Source of the DNA: Archilochus colubris
Lineage: Eukaryota; Chordata; Aves; Apodiformes; Trochilidae
DNA: 64,000 nt
Assembly (NCBI GenBank): GCA_023079485.1
Contig: CM041090.1
Location: forward strand, 37,598,874 to 37,662,873
Reading direction: 5' to 3'
The position numbers were made by a program, and so were the translations under genes. Positions within the stretch are counted from its first letter, which is position 1; each line of letters begins with the position of its first letter. The notes under the pieces were generated by a model. That model saw only the letters and a list, made by a program, of their open reading frames with translations. It was not told the origin of the DNA and did not search any database. Shown piece by piece: positions 26,777-41,183 of the stretch.

Positions 26777-29318
26777 TAAGTATACAAAGAGGATAAGAAA
26801 AAAGTCCTGAAATCCTGAAGCCAAGTACTGCAGTAAGAGACAGACTGTCCAAGACCAAGCAATTCCTGGTCCCATCAAGTCTGTGATTACAGTTTTCCTA
26901 ATCTGCTTCATGACAGCGATGATCTCACTACCCACTTGTGACCATAAAGTCATCACTGTGACTCCAGCAATTGAGCTGAGACGGGAAGGAGCTGAAAAAC
27001 ATCAACCTCCAACCTTCCCCAGGCAGGCCACCGGATGGGTGACGAGGTGCCATGTCACCAAGATATGCTGTTTAGCTGACCCAGCCACCTGCCTCCATCA
27101 GGAGAAGGAGGCACTGCTGGGGTTTGCGTGCAACTGCAAGCTGACAGGCAGCTTGCTGGCATCTACCAGCAGCATCTTGTCACGTATTTCCCCTTCTCAA
27201 TATTTCTTTTTCCCTTTCCAAAGTGTGGTTTCAAGATAAGGAAGCACTTCTCAACCAACATGACCAAGATGTAGCTTGGATTTTAAAAAAAGGAGGGCAG
27301 AGGAGGGTGGGGGCAGGGCCCAGAAAGGGTCTGAAGAGGAAAAAGTTAGAATGTAGCTGGAATGATTTTGTTCACACATCAATTGAGAACATAATCTGAT
27401 GCTGCCCACGTTTCCCATTCAAAGTTCATCACCTGCAAAGCTGGAACTAAATGTTCTTCTCAAACAGAGCTTTTGCTGGGGATCATTGCAAGTCCAAGCA
27501 CACAGCAACCCTAGGTAAGCCCAGAGCAAGACAGGATCCATCACAAGACCATCAGAATTAGGACAACTGCTGTCATATCACCTCCTTGAAAAACATTTAG
27601 CTTCTTAGTGAACAAACCTGGCACTTTATATGTGCCACAGCCAGCATTACAAGTGCTTTATATTAGAAGCACACATGCTTCCACCTCCAGCTCACTAGCT
27701 AACAGGTTTATACTTTTAAACTCCCTTCTGGAGCAAAGTTCTTTCCTACCTGGGTGGCACGTGGACCTTATGCTCCTCTTCCCACTGACAAACAGCCCTT
27801 GCTGAGAGGGGGCACACTACCCTAATTCCCTAAGTCAAATTTTATTCACTCCAGAAAAAGTCACATCAATTTTAGTCTTAAAACCTTAGCCAGAGAGCTT
27901 TCACCAGCTGAGAACAGAAATCCCTTGGACAGCATTTATCTTCTTTCAAAATTCAGTCAAGTAACTCCCCTTCTTTAAGGTTTACCCAGCCCTGTAATCT
28001 GAAGCTGAGGAGCCAGTCAAACCAAGCCAGTTCCTTTCCTCTGCATTAGCAGGGGCCTCAGTAATGGCCCTGGGGGGAAGAAGATGAAAGAGCTATAGTG
28101 CCTCTAAATAACAGCTAGACATCCATTGTAGTGAAACACTGCAAACACAGTCCCCTAAGAAAGATAATGAAACACCTAATGCTCTTCAACTCCTAAGATG
28201 CATAATATTGAATGAGCTCTAAAGAGAAGGCACAGAAGTGAAGAGTTAGATCATAAAGCAGCTGCACTGGAGCTGCTGACCAAACCCTTGAGTTGCACCA
28301 TGAGTTTCAGCTTTTTATGGACAGAGATCCCTCTTGCAGCCCAGCAGCATTTGAAAGGTTTCTGGGACATTACTACACACAGCAATATGAAGGGGTGGTT
28401 TCAGATACTGAAATAGAAAATCTGAACAAGTAATGACCCACTGGAAAATTCATTGCAAGAGACGGAAATATCTGGTACTCTTCGAACATGTTCTGACTGT
28501 GGCTTTGAAGCAAGCCACAACACTGTCTATTGTAAAGACACCTTTCCGGTGGAAACAGTTGCTTAATATTGTTACAGATGGAGTAACAATACCTATAGGT
28601 GTACAGGATTTTGCAACTACCAATTTAGTGGCTGAAAAGATATAAATAAATAAATAAGTATTTAGAAGAGGAAAAAAATAGGGGGGGGGGGACACACGAC
28701 ACACCTGTATTTTTGTGCAGCTGAAGTGAAAAAAAAAAAAAATATATATCAAACACCCATTTCTCCACAAATAAAATTTCGTATCTCCAGGACTATTAAA
28801 ATATGGAGATTGTTTAGTGAACCTAGAAATGAATCACAAGACTTATACTGTGAAAGTGTTTATGAGCTTTTTCAAGGCCAGGAAGATTCTCTCAGAACAA
28901 ACTTCCAGGAGCCAAGCACAGGACACTGAAGGCTGATTAAATCCAGCAAGCCTCAGCTACTCTTTTCTCACCCTATGTCCATGTTCAAAACAGGAACAGG
29001 CATTTCCAAGATGTTACTAAAATAAGAAGTGGCATTGCTTAAAAACAATGAGTACTGCTATCCATTCCTGAGACAAGTCTCTTTGCAGTAAGTTTATTTA
29101 TATATAGAAATAAATCCACTGACCTCGTATTAATCACAATCACTTCTCTCTCTATGACAAAGGGAAATGACAAACTTGCAAGGACACATCAGAAACCTCT
29201 TGAGATCGCCAGAACATGTGATGACCTGAATGATCATTGTTTCTCTTTTATAAAATCCACCCTGACCCTACAGTTTTATTTTTGACAAAATCAGATAAGT
29301 GCAATTCCAAAAAGGTAG

Positions 29319-29371
29319 CAACAGATGGTTACGGATGTAGCTTCAACAGATGGTTACGGATGTAGCTTCAA
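29319..29371 (+). repeat. Perfect 25-bp tandem duplication
   Basis: The unit begins CAACAGATGGTTACGGATGT and ends AGCTT. It is present twice without a mismatch and followed by a further CAA. It is in intron 1 and is probably recent, polymorphic-type variation. Confidence 0.95.
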
Positions 29372-32300
29372 TTCTCCATTCTAAGGTTCTTCTAAAATTC
29401 TGGAGTTCTGATGCTCTTGTTTCTAAGAGTTTTACACAACAAAGCAGTAACCAGATGGGACACAACCAGGCAAAGGGGTTTCTCTTTGTTACACGCAGTG
29501 CTACCTAAGAACTGAAATGAGTCTCTGTTGTGTCCTGGCTACCCCACAGCACCCACGCCTTGTCATGTTCCATTTCTACACCACAAGCACTGACATCCTG
29601 CTCTCCTGCAGCTGTGCAGCAACTGCTAAAACACAGGCTAAAAAAGACTCAGCTTTCAGCACCCCTTTGGTGAAACTTCAGTAACATCAGAGTGGGGTTT
29701 TGTACACGTCCAGCAGCGGTTGTTGTTGAACTGCTGGGAACAGCACGATCTTGATTAGGAACTGATAAATTATTAACCAACCAACTGCTTCAAGTAGATA
29801 CAAAGTAAAGGGAAAAGTCATCTTGGTATCAAGGTTTGATCAAGAGGAGATGACTGTCCCCAGCACACCCTCTAAAGGTCCCCACCACCCCTTTTCTTCC
29901 GGCCCTCACCACTCCTCTGCAAAGGCAGCAGAATGGACACTGCTTTCACACAACACCAAAACCACAGTTCCCAGCCCATCACATTAACTTATTTGGCCTT
30001 TGACTGATATTTTAGTTTGCAGCCCCAGCTGTGAAATGGGGTAGGTGAGAAGCAGAGATGTGAGCAGGAAGCTTTCTGCCTCTCCACTGCTGCACAGTGG
30101 CTGCCCACAGGGCAGAGAAGGACAAAAACCTGCTGGGTAACCTCCTGGATCTGCTCTATATAAACTACCAGGGCTTGGAAGTCACAAGCCTGCCAAAAAA
30201 GTGCTTCATCATGATTATACACAACACCCATTCCTAGTCTGGATGAAGTTGTGAGCCTTCACCCAAATGAAAAGGGTTCTACCCATACCTACACATTAAC
30301 ATATTTCGTGTATCAGGGGCTGAAAACTGTTCAGTGTGGATGTGCAGCAATGCCTGAATTTTTAATACTGTATTTCTGAGCCTGCCAGACATTTCAGTAT
30401 CCAAAAGTTTGCTCTCCATTTCAGCACTGTCACTCCAAGATGAAAAGCCCTAAGGATTTGGATACAGTGAGTCCTGGCCTGCAAAGAAAGCACCACAGCA
30501 GTAAACACAGGGATCACAGTGCACTTCAGGTAGAACTGGAGATTTTAGACTCAACCTATAGAAATTGGAACATGCAAGAGAAACCATTCCTGCTTCTTTA
30601 ACATTGCTGCCCACTTCTTTTGTTTGAATTGTATCCTTATTGTCCCTCAAAGGTAAAGAATCAAGTTCTATTGTCTGGGCTCACTAGTGCAGCTCTAGAA
30701 CTTCCTCCTTTTTTGGACATGAGAACTATAAATTTGATGCTCTTCACATCAAAAGCCATTCTGCAAGATTTCACAAAGGAAAGTGAAACATGTTCCTTAC
30801 TAGAATCAAAAAGATGGAGAAAAACTCTATCATTTTTATTGGCAAGACAGGCTAAATGTTTCTTGAGCTAATTCTTTGCAAATGTGGTCAAAATGAGTTA
30901 CTGTCATTAAGTACTGGTTGGGTGATTGGAGTAGGATTTAATTTTTGAAGAGAAGAAGATGGCTTATCCTAGAGCTGGGTTTCTGCCCACTTTTGCTCTA
31001 CCCCAAACTGAGAACAGCTCAGCTGCTTGCAAAGTAGCTGCTAAACCACCACAATTATGACCCACTACATTAAGGAAGACCTAAGACAGCAGCATTTTTT
31101 TCTTAAGTGTAGGACTGTAAGATGCCACATCAGCAGTCCCTGATGTAGACACAAGAATAAAACTTTTTAGAAGGGAGACTGCCTGTAGGGTCATTCCCAA
31201 CAATCTCCAGTAGGTCACCTTGCCTCACAAACCCATCTTGTGTGAGCACCCAAAGCTCCTACACTGGATTTTGCACAATTATTTAGTAAATAGGTAACAA
31301 AGCCATAGGTGTAGGGCTCCATCTTGCAAACTGATTCTCAACAGCAATACTCCCAACAAAGCCCTAGTAGGAGATGGAAGATGACCCTACACATTTGACA
31401 CCACTGCAGATTTTGTATTAAAAAGTGTGTTCCAACTGAGTAGCTTTGACAAGAGATGTCACCACATTTTCCTTATTTGGTTGTATTTTCTTCCAGGCTC
31501 AGGAGCAAACTGCCTTACAGAATAAATTTCCATTGAATACATTAATGTTAGATGCCTCAGTCTGGGAATGACCTAGATAATGAACTCACTGCACGGAAGC
31601 CAATCCCTTCCTTTTTCTCAGAGCTCCACGAGCACTCACTGTGCTCAATAAATAATGTACAATACAGCCATCATTATAAACCTTGTTGCATGCAAGATGG
31701 AGGGAAAGAAACATGTTCATTTCTCCCAATTAGACTTGTGCAAAGCTGGCAGCATCACTCCACTGATGCCATTGGGAACCCATTGATGTAAACCTAGCAA
31801 GCAAAAGCAGAGAGGCAAGCACCAGGCTCCTGTTCTGCTGAAATCTCACAGAAGACACAGGCAAACTTTCTAGAGTGACATTTTACAAGTAAAAAAGGAG
31901 AAAGATGATTTCCACAATGTTACTAAAACAGATAGCAGAGAGAAGTGAGGCATAGCGAGCATCTTCTCATGGAGCATCCCAGAGCTCAAAGGTGAGGGAG
32001 GGATAAGAAATAGGCCCCACTGAGTGGAAGGTTTCTCCCTCTTTTCTTCAGATTTAAAACAATCAAATTTCAGTAGAATTAGAGGGTAGGAGATAGAAGA
32101 AAATAATCTGCATCAATCTCCAAATTTCTCCACTGAAGAATAATGTATTTTTTCCTCTGCTCTTCAGTCCTGGTAAAAAACCAAAAAGCTACATGGCCTT
32201 GTCTTCCAAGGAAAATAAATGTGGGATAAATTAGGAATTTAAATGGGATAAACTTCTCTTTCATTAGTTGTTCTTCATCTAGAAAACCTTTGTTATTCTG

Positions 32301-35300
32301 AAGGAACTTGGCTCAGATTTGCATGCATGTGGTTCAGGATGAGCACTGACCAGTTCAGGTGGAGAGAATCACTCCAGAAACAAACTCGCACGTAGACAAC
32401 CCAACCCCAGTGCTATCAGAGACAGCATTTACTTGCAAATATTTTGTCAGACAGAAGCACTTCAGAGTACAGACATCTCATGCTGATTTTTACTGTCACA
32501 GTAAAATTGTCACCTTCTTTCCTATCCAGACCCTAGAGTCAGCCACCACCTTCAGCACACAATCCTAAGTGATCTTTCTGACAGTGCACGTCTCTGACTC
32601 ACACCTACAGACCTGGCGTGGTTATGGCTGGTCCCTGCCTGAACTTACTGCAGCATCTATAATCCATGAATGATGGCAAACCTTTTCTATCCAAAAAGCA
32701 ATAAAAGGATTCCCAAACCAAGACCCCATTGCTACCTAGGAAGTTTAAAATACTAAAGGAAGTGGAAACGCATATGAAGACTTTTTAATTAAAGTGCCAT
32801 CTTGCTGACGTGACAGTAAAATTAAAATTTACTCAAGAAGAAAACATAAAATACAGTACTGTGCTAAAATGGAGACTAATGACAAAGACCTAAGGAGAAA
32901 AGCAAGCAAAGGCAAAGCAGAAACCATCAAGAGGCCACAGAGAGGGCTAGAAACCAGAAATGGGCTGCTTTTTCAAACCAAATTGGACCAGCTGACAAGT
33001 AAAAATCCTGCCTCTCAGGATGGATGATACTAAACATATAAGACAAAGGCAAGGAAAAACACCTCAGTATTAAGATATGGAAGTACTACCACAACCCTCT
33101 CCTCAGCCCCTAGATATGCACTGTCAGACTATTTGTTGGTTTAATTTTGACTACCAGATAATGTCCTGGGACAGAACATTACACAGCCTTTTTCTCACAT
33201 CTTCTCCCTAACTCACCTCCATCTGAGAGCTCTGTTAATCTGTGAAGGCAAATGATAATACCAATTTATTTTTTATAAAAATACACAGCAGCCATGTAAT
33301 ACTCATACACCAAATCACATAAATATGCCTTGCATGGATGTATTTCCCTCCTCTTGGCAGCAATATCTGTACTGCAACAAAATGTTAAAAAAAAGAAGTA
33401 AACCCCAAATTTCACTAAGACCTATACAAATAGATTTAAAAATAGAATAAGTAATCTACCTCCCATCTCACAAACTGACTTCAGGTACCAACACAGCTCA
33501 ACTTTTGTTTCTGCATCAATACTTCATCCCTGCTCTGTTACACAGCAAGAAGACCTCTCCTGGAAGGAGGCTGGAGAGCTGCCACCCCTGATACAAATAC
33601 AATCAACTCCCTCACGAAACTCAGCACACATGAAACTTGGCAGGGGAACACCAAGAAAGACACCAAGTCTTTATGTAATGTCATCTACAGGTTCATACTT
33701 CCCTCCTTCCTCCCCTGCCAACATTTTTTTAGTACTGGCAAAGCCTGTGGGTAACTACAGTCATAGCACCATGCTCTTATTCCAGTGCCAGCTGTAATCT
33801 TATCATAGACCTAAACAAGTCCTAAACACCCCGGGGATGCCATCCTTCCCAGGCTGGGCTCCATTGGTTACCAAGGTGGCACTCAAAGGAGACAAACTAG
33901 ATGCAACATTCACCTGTCACACAGAAATGACACAGGCATCCCCTGCCTGTTGGGGATGCATCCATCTGTCCTGAGGGCTGCATCCCTCCATCAGGACACA
34001 CATCACCAGTGGGATAGAGAGCACGAGGCTTTCTGGAGATGCAGGGAGCGACACAAGGAAGGCAGTGGCTGAAAACAAGCTGGTGGCTGCCAGAACTTCT
34101 GCCTGCAACCTGCCCCACATCTGAGGAGCCCGCAGGAAAAAGCAAAGCGGGGAGCTGGCCATCAGCTGGTAGAACTGCCTGCGGGATAGATCTGGCCATT
34201 GATTAGATGCCTCTGGTCTAGTATGACAAGGGCAGAAGGGCACACAAGGCCTCACAGTGAAAAAGCAATTTTTTCCATCACCTTGGGCCCAGCACAGAGG
34301 CTGAGATTTTAGCGCTGAATATCAGCAGCAGCCAAGCTGCTGAGGAACGCTTCGTCTCACACAGCATCACGACAACACAATGAAATCTGGCTTACATCTG
34401 TTCATGTGCTGCCTTTCAGAATAAACCAGGACGGTTTCCTCAGTGACTAACTTCCCCGAGAGATGAAAACATCTCATGATATCAAAGAACAAAAAGCCAT
34501 CGTTGGCATTGCAGAAGCTGAAGTTGTTGGTCTGGCTTACAGTATGCAGCTCAGCAACCTGAGTTGGACGCTTCAGGATGCACTTTGTTTTGGAAATACA
34601 TTTGCTAACTTTGATATGATTATAAAGCAGCCATTCAGGGCTTCTTGTACCAGTACAACCAAGGGCATGGCCAAACCACCTGATGAGCTCCGCCAGGACA
34701 CGATGCCAGGTTTAGTTATCCAGGACTCCAGCCCAGTTCATTGCACAGCCCCACAAATAATGCTGGGGCGGAATAAGCAACCAGAACAAAGACTGCTCAC
34801 TGCCTCCAGAAGAAATTAAGTCTGAGCAATGGCTTGACATATATTAACCTCATGCCTAAATAGGCTGAGATTTGGGAGGCAAGAAGGTGCTGATGCCTGA
34901 TCCAGAACCCTTTATAAAAGCTGCCAGCAACTCATTTCACTTGATAGGCTTTCTGCTTGTCTTTTTCTCCATGGTTACATAAAAGGTTCCCAATTTCTTG
35001 ATTGTATTGGCAAAGCACAATAGCTACAATCAAGCCTAAAACATCAAAAGAGCTTTAATAGTTTGCAAAGAAAGGGTGGGAGTCCTATTCCCTTCAGTTA
35101 GGGATATGCTTTCATATTGAATTACACTGTAAATCAGTAGACTTTCTAATGGCTTTTCAATAGCTTAAATGGCCCCCTTGACAATCTTTTCTGCAGGGTT
35201 TATTGCCTATAAGCTCAAAATGGCCAGAAACCAAACCATTACTCAGAAAATACTCCAAAACAGAAAGCCTCAGACAGCCTGGATGAAATGCATTTTTACA

Positions 35301-38300
35301 GAAAGACCTGTGGTAAAAGCTAAATATAAAATGTGAACAGAGTGAGGCAAGGCCCATGGGGTGCCAAGAGCAGGACTGGGGATGGAGCTTCCTGGGGCAC
35401 TGGGCTCATTTGTGCTGCTGTCACCATGCTGGTCCCCTTTTCCTCCTCCACAAACACCCTTAGGAGCTTCTCCTGCCATGACAAGCACTGCTGGAGACAT
35501 GGGCATCAGCCCTTGGCCTGCCCTCTCTGCCTCTAAAGGGGGCTTGCAGGCAATTCAGTGGCCCTGCCACCAGCCAGAACCCCAGGCAGCAGCAGAAATA
35601 GAAAGTGAGCCCTGGCATCAACGTCAGCCCTGCACCCCAGCAAACACGTTAGCAAGGGCTTCGACAAACTGCTCCAGAAAACCTCCTGTGATTATGAGAG
35701 CTGCCCACTCCACCCTGTGCTGAGAAGCTGCCACCAAGCCAGAGTGCCAAGGCACTGGAGCATGGGCTGGCAGGCAAAGACATCACAGGCTTTGCAAGCC
35801 AGCTCTGTAGGAAACAAACCAGGCTCTGGATGGAAACCTATGAGCCCCCCACATTGGAGTACCTTTCAGTGGGGCTTAAAGAGAAGTGGTGATACCTGCA
35901 CTGCCCATCCCAGCCTCTCCCACACACCTCTCTGGAATTCCCAGAGCCCTTCCCAACTCCAGCAGCAGCAAACCAACAGTTCTCAAAGCACAGCCGTGGA
36001 AAAAAAAAAGATGAGGAACAAACACACTTGAAAAATGGCACCACAGCAGGACCAGGCACCCAGCTGCATGAGGGAAAACCAAACTCACATCCTGCAGTAC
36101 CCAGTTCAAAGCCAGGGCATGAACTCCAGTCCCACAGACCCTTCCTGGTATCCCAGGGGCTCTTACCACTGGGAACTGGCTCTTGGTGTGCTTTGACCAA
36201 ACCTTTCCAGCCTGACACAGTCTCAAGCAAAATGCCGTTTTCCAAGGATGACCTCACAAGACAGACAGGTCATTTATTTGGGAGCAACATGTGGATGAGA
36301 AAGAAATGGGACTCCCAACTTGCTCTATTTCTGATGCTGAAACAAGGCAGTAAGTGTCCACCTAGTCATGATACAGTCAACTCTAGTTGGTCTTGTCTGC
36401 CTTGATCACTAAAACTGTTATTAACATTGCACACTCCAAGATTATTTAATACCTGAGAAACAGCAACAATTTCTCCTTTTTTAATTTCTTACAGCCTTTG
36501 TTTTAGGCTGCTGAGCACTCAGCTTTGTAGCACAAGACTGCTGGCTTTTTGAAGGGTTTGGTCGCAGGACTGAAGGACAGCTGTATGCTACAGGAAACCA
36601 GTAGAAGCCAAAATCCAAGAAGCTTTCAAAAACCATCTCAGCTTCTGCAGGGAGGGTTTCTCTCCACTATTCCCATCCAACATAGTAGTCACGTATCAGT
36701 AATAATAATTATGGAAACAACTTAAAACTTGTCAAGAAATAGGGATGGAGCTTAGTTTACTCATGCCTAGTTTGCAATTAACTCGCAGCATGACTTTGAC
36801 AGAGATCAGAGACCTGCACAACCTGCATGGAAACAAATTTCTGTCCCAGCCTGAGCACTACCTATGGAAGAAACCAATTACTCCTGCACCTGCCCATTTC
36901 TACAGGTGGGCACAGGCTGATGCAGACTCAATACCTAATTGCAAAATCCTCTCCCAACAGCTATAAACTATTTCTGACGTCCTGATGGAAGTCTTGCCCA
37001 CCTGGAGACTGCTCTACAGCAGAGCAGAAGTTAAAACTCAAAGCAACCATATCCTATTTGACCTGCAGGTCCCTGGCTCTATGGCAAGGTCACGATGCTC
37101 AAGGGAGAACACAGTGTTCTTTTCTGACTGTTCAATTGAATGTTCAATAAATACAATTGTAAACATGGGTAAAACACAATTCTTTTTGTGTTGAGAAAGA
37201 AAAAATATATAGGAAAGGATACAGGCACAAGAGCTCAAGTTAAGGAACGCATGAGAATTACTTGTCTTCATCTCTTCCTGCACACATGAGCAAATGGTAA
37301 CAAACTTATCAGGAAGTTGTGATTGGCTCATTAATCTTATAGTCCATCTGTTATCTGATTTCCTTCAGTATACTCTGCTAATTTCTACTTCAAGATCAAG
37401 GTTTAATTTTAACTCCTTGTTAAAGTCCTAGAAATTATGACTTCTCTACCCAGGGACTAACAACTTGTACAATTGTATCTAAATAATTTCCTATTAATAA
37501 TGCAATTCAGTATCCATAAATAGTGTTTCCCCAAGAAAATTACCACAGCTACTACACAAAACTCATAGAAATAATCCTATTTCTTGTAAACATCTCTCCT
37601 TTCAGTTGCAGCTCAGTTCTCCAAATTATTTTTTATCTCCCTGACATACAACTGCTTCCTCTGCTGCACTCAAAGAAGGCAGAAGAGGAGATACTACCTT
37701 GCAAAGATGCATGTGCAGAGTAAAAAGACCTCAGCACATACGAGTGCAAAATTCAATGCTTTCAAAGACAAGTTGCAAACCTGATGTAAATCATGACAGC
37801 TTTAGGATAGCTGCCAGCTTAATTCCCCACTGTGTTGCACCTGGCAGGGCCATGCGCACCTGTGTAAAATGCTACCATTCAGGTTTGCACAATTTCACAC
37901 CCACACAGGAAAATGCCTCCCAGAAAGAACATGGTACTGGAGAGATCACTCCTGGTTTTAACTACATTAAAGCCTGCTGAAGGCAAGATGGCATTTAATT
38001 GGCAATATTAATAAAATCTACTGCTCTGTAACTTGAGAAGTAAACGTAAGAAATGGGAAATGAAGAGAATGATCTTGAAGTTAATAAGCTCCTACAGATT
38101 TGGTCTGTGTGAAATCAGTCAACTGCTACACAAACTAAGAAATATCCAGACCACGCTAGCATGTCCACTAGAAAGACTCTAGAAAATAATAAAAATGGTT
38201 AGAGGAAAAAGGGTCAGTTTTGTAATCTCTGGAACATGGATTTCAATGCAAACAGTGAAGAGAGCACTCTGTCCCAGTGGGATGACTCACGTGTATAAGC

Positions 38301-39385
38301 ATTACTGATGAGACAGTTCATGTCCATACACTTACTCATCTGCATAAGTGTTTGGGGCCATAATTGCAGTGATGTACCTGCAAGTCATCTGGGAAGCACC
38401 GATGCTCACACACCAACTGCTCCTACTTGCCTCTTGCCAACACTTCCTACAGTTCTCACAAGAGGTGGAAACCAATTTTACAACTTTTTTTTTTTTTTCT
38501 CCACAGAAGAAGAAAATCAACATTTATGAACAGAGCAGCTCACGCAATAACCTTCAGGCCAGCATTTGAGCTAAGGGACTGTCCCAGGTAATCCCTGACA
38601 GCCCAGTTACCTGGAGCAGAGGCAGCCCTGCCCTATTTGGCTGTAATCAAACCAAGGAGCATATGGAGTTCAGCAATATATTGGTGTCCTTGTCTCTGAA
38701 AAGTTAATGTAAAAAATGTATTTCAAATCAAAAGGAAAAATCATGCTCAGCCAAGTGTAAGACAGGTTCAAGTTTGAGGTCTCACAGATTTTCCCCTCAC
38801 TCCTTCTTTGCCTGTATGTGCTTTTGCTTTGGGGATGGCAAAAGAACAGCATGAAGAATTTCAGAGTGGAGATGCTGTAAATCATCTACAAATCCCTTGT
38901 GGTGTCTTGTATCGTGCCAGCAGTTCACGGACCTCGGGCTTGTACAAACCAGCATTTCCTATCCTTCTGATTACACAAAACCCCATGACAACCTTGCTGG
39001 ATTTATCAAGACATATTAAATTATCAGGGCAAGATGCAGTTCCCTGTCATCATGTGATCCTGGCTGCACGCTATGTGAGATGCTAATGGAGCAAGTCAAA
39101 AGGGAGGGAGAGAAGAAAGGGAACAGAAGAAAGGTGAATGCTTGCTCACTCCCTAAGCAACTCACCATAGTCATAAATTTTAGGCATTTACTGAATGAAA
39201 AGGAGAGAGCAGCATCTCTCAGTTTACATGCTCAGATATAACATTAGTTTATATCAATATAGTTAAAAAACACTGACTTGCCACCCCATTGCACCCATCA
39301 AGTCATAGGACTTCCTAAAACATGTAACTTTCCAGCAGAGATAAGAAACTTTTCCTTCACCAAAGACCAAACAAGCACTGGACAG

Positions 39386-39494
39386 GACATTGAGCAACAT
39401 GGTCTAGTGGGAGGTGTCCCTGCCCATGCAGGGGTGTTGGAACCAGATGATCTTTAAGGTCTCTTCCAACCCAAACAATTCTATGATTTCATGA
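39386..39494 (+). mobile_element. CR1 LINE fragment, short 3' tail
   Basis: The fragment begins near TTGAGCAACATGGTCTAGTG, passes GGTGTCCCTGCCCATGCAGG and GATGATCTTTAAGGTC-like sequence, and ends CCCAAACAATTCTATGATTT. These are diagnostic for the last ~110 bases of avian CR1. It is severely 5'-truncated and noncoding. It lies in PRKCH intron 1, antisense to the gene. Confidence 0.95.
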
Positions 39495-41183
39495 TACAGA
39501 CTACACCTGTCCTTAAAAAAATCAGCACTACAGGAGAGAGGAAATGAAGCAGAAAGAGAATACTCGTGCACCCACACTGGAGGCAACAGTATTAAAGATG
39601 TAATGTAAATGTAATGTAAATACGGCCACCACCTTTGCAATGGAGTAGTTCAATCCCATGTGTAGCCAGACCCTGCACAACCAGGTTTTCTCCTGAGAGG
39701 ATGAGGCCTCTCTCAACAGCAAAGAGGGAAACACTCCCTGCAAATCAATCATGAAGAAAACCCTCAAAACCATGGCTCTCTATCCTGAACTCCTTCTTTG
39801 GTCCTGGCCTACTGGTTGCTCTGTATTTAAAACTGTTTTAGCAGAAGTCTCAGGAGCAGCTTCTCTCCAGCAGCACAACCAGCTTTGGAAGCACCCAGAA
39901 GGCAAACTCCTGTGAACTCTGTTCTGGCTGTGCTGTCAGGAGCAACACCTGAGCCAACTTCTTTGATGTGAGCTTGGATCCTTCTGCCCAACACAATATC
40001 ACAGCAGGGACTGTGTGAGAGACCACCTTTAGGGCATGAGCCACAAACCTATCCACAGGGTACCTAAGTGCACCATAAGAAGGGAAAAAGAAGTTACCAT
40101 TATACACCTATCATACATTAATCAATCCTGCAGCTGGCATTTCCTTGTAATCACCACAGAGGTAAAGCATCACAGCTCAGTCACAGATGACAGAAAGCAC
40201 CAGCATTCTCCCCAGCTATAGGATAGAGATGCCTATCTGATCACTGCAGTGTCAGCTCTCTTTCCTCCTCATCTGATTTTATTGTGATGGTTACCTGACC
40301 ACACAAGCTAAACTTCCTGGCCTCAAAAAGTTAATATCTCTCTTAACCTCAGAAATCTGCAGCTCTTCTGCACCTTCTCTATCCAGAAGAATTGCTTGTT
40401 GGTTTGGTTTCCTTTGTTTTGTAACCTAACATTTACAAGCAAACTTCTCTCTGGATCAATATAGTTATTCCTCCTTTTACTGAAAGCAAAGGCACAACTT
40501 CAGAGCTTGTACTATTCCTTTCATTTTTCATTAGGACTAAGACATAAATAGAGGTCCTCTGGGCCGGATGCAAGTGACAACTACTTGAAAATAACCTAGA
40601 ATTAGCTGTGAAACTGACCAGCACAGTGGTGTACATAGACATGAGACTAGTCCTGCTATGCTGTTAGCAAGTCCAAGAAATTTCCACACACATATCAAAA
40701 AACTGTGCAAGCATGTGTAGATCTGAGCAGAAATACATCCAGCCCCATGTATCCAAGTCTCCAAGTAAATCTCTGTGTGCTAAGCAGGACGGTATGATGG
40801 TGTGAGTCTGCAGGTGTACTTTGCTGGTTATGTATTACGGGTATCTTCTCTGCCAGTCTACAAAGAAAAGAGATTTCACAGCCCTCAGCTACGGGGTCTT
40901 GACCCTCAAACTACGACAGCTGAAAGTTTTTGTTCTTACAGTCCCTGAATGCATCAACTGAAAGAGCAGTCTAAGCAAACCTAAAGCACAGGGGCACAAA
41001 CAGAGGCAAGAAGGCACAGAGGCAAGGCACACCAGTGTAAACGCAGACACACGGGTCAGGCTGTACGCATCTGTGTAGCACAGGCATGCAAGGACAAGAC
41101 CCAGCTCTGCAAGTACCCATCCAGCACCTTCATTCATTCGGAGAGGAGCCCAGCTCCAGCTTCTCCTTCAGCCGGCTACTCAC

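Larger units (their letters stand above)
13692..41183 (-). other. PRKCH: PRKCH intron 1 (about 27.5 kb)
   Basis: The intron is bounded by GTGAGT at the exon 1 donor and TTTTTCAG at the exon 2 acceptor, both on the minus strand. Inside I can recognise one solo LTR (17601-18198), two CR1 fragments (19265-19800, 39386-39494), a TA/TG microsatellite near 26.7 kb, short tandem duplications and A/T homopolymers. The remaining long stretches (about 13.7-17.6, 19.8-26.6, 26.8-39.3 and 39.5-41.1 kb) are AT-leaning noncoding DNA. They show no exon, tRNA or rRNA that I can support. Reading frames of 60-165 codons occur but have no recognisable protein and no splice context. A first intron this long is a plausible place for enhancers, but none can be named from sequence alone. 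Confidence 0.9.
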
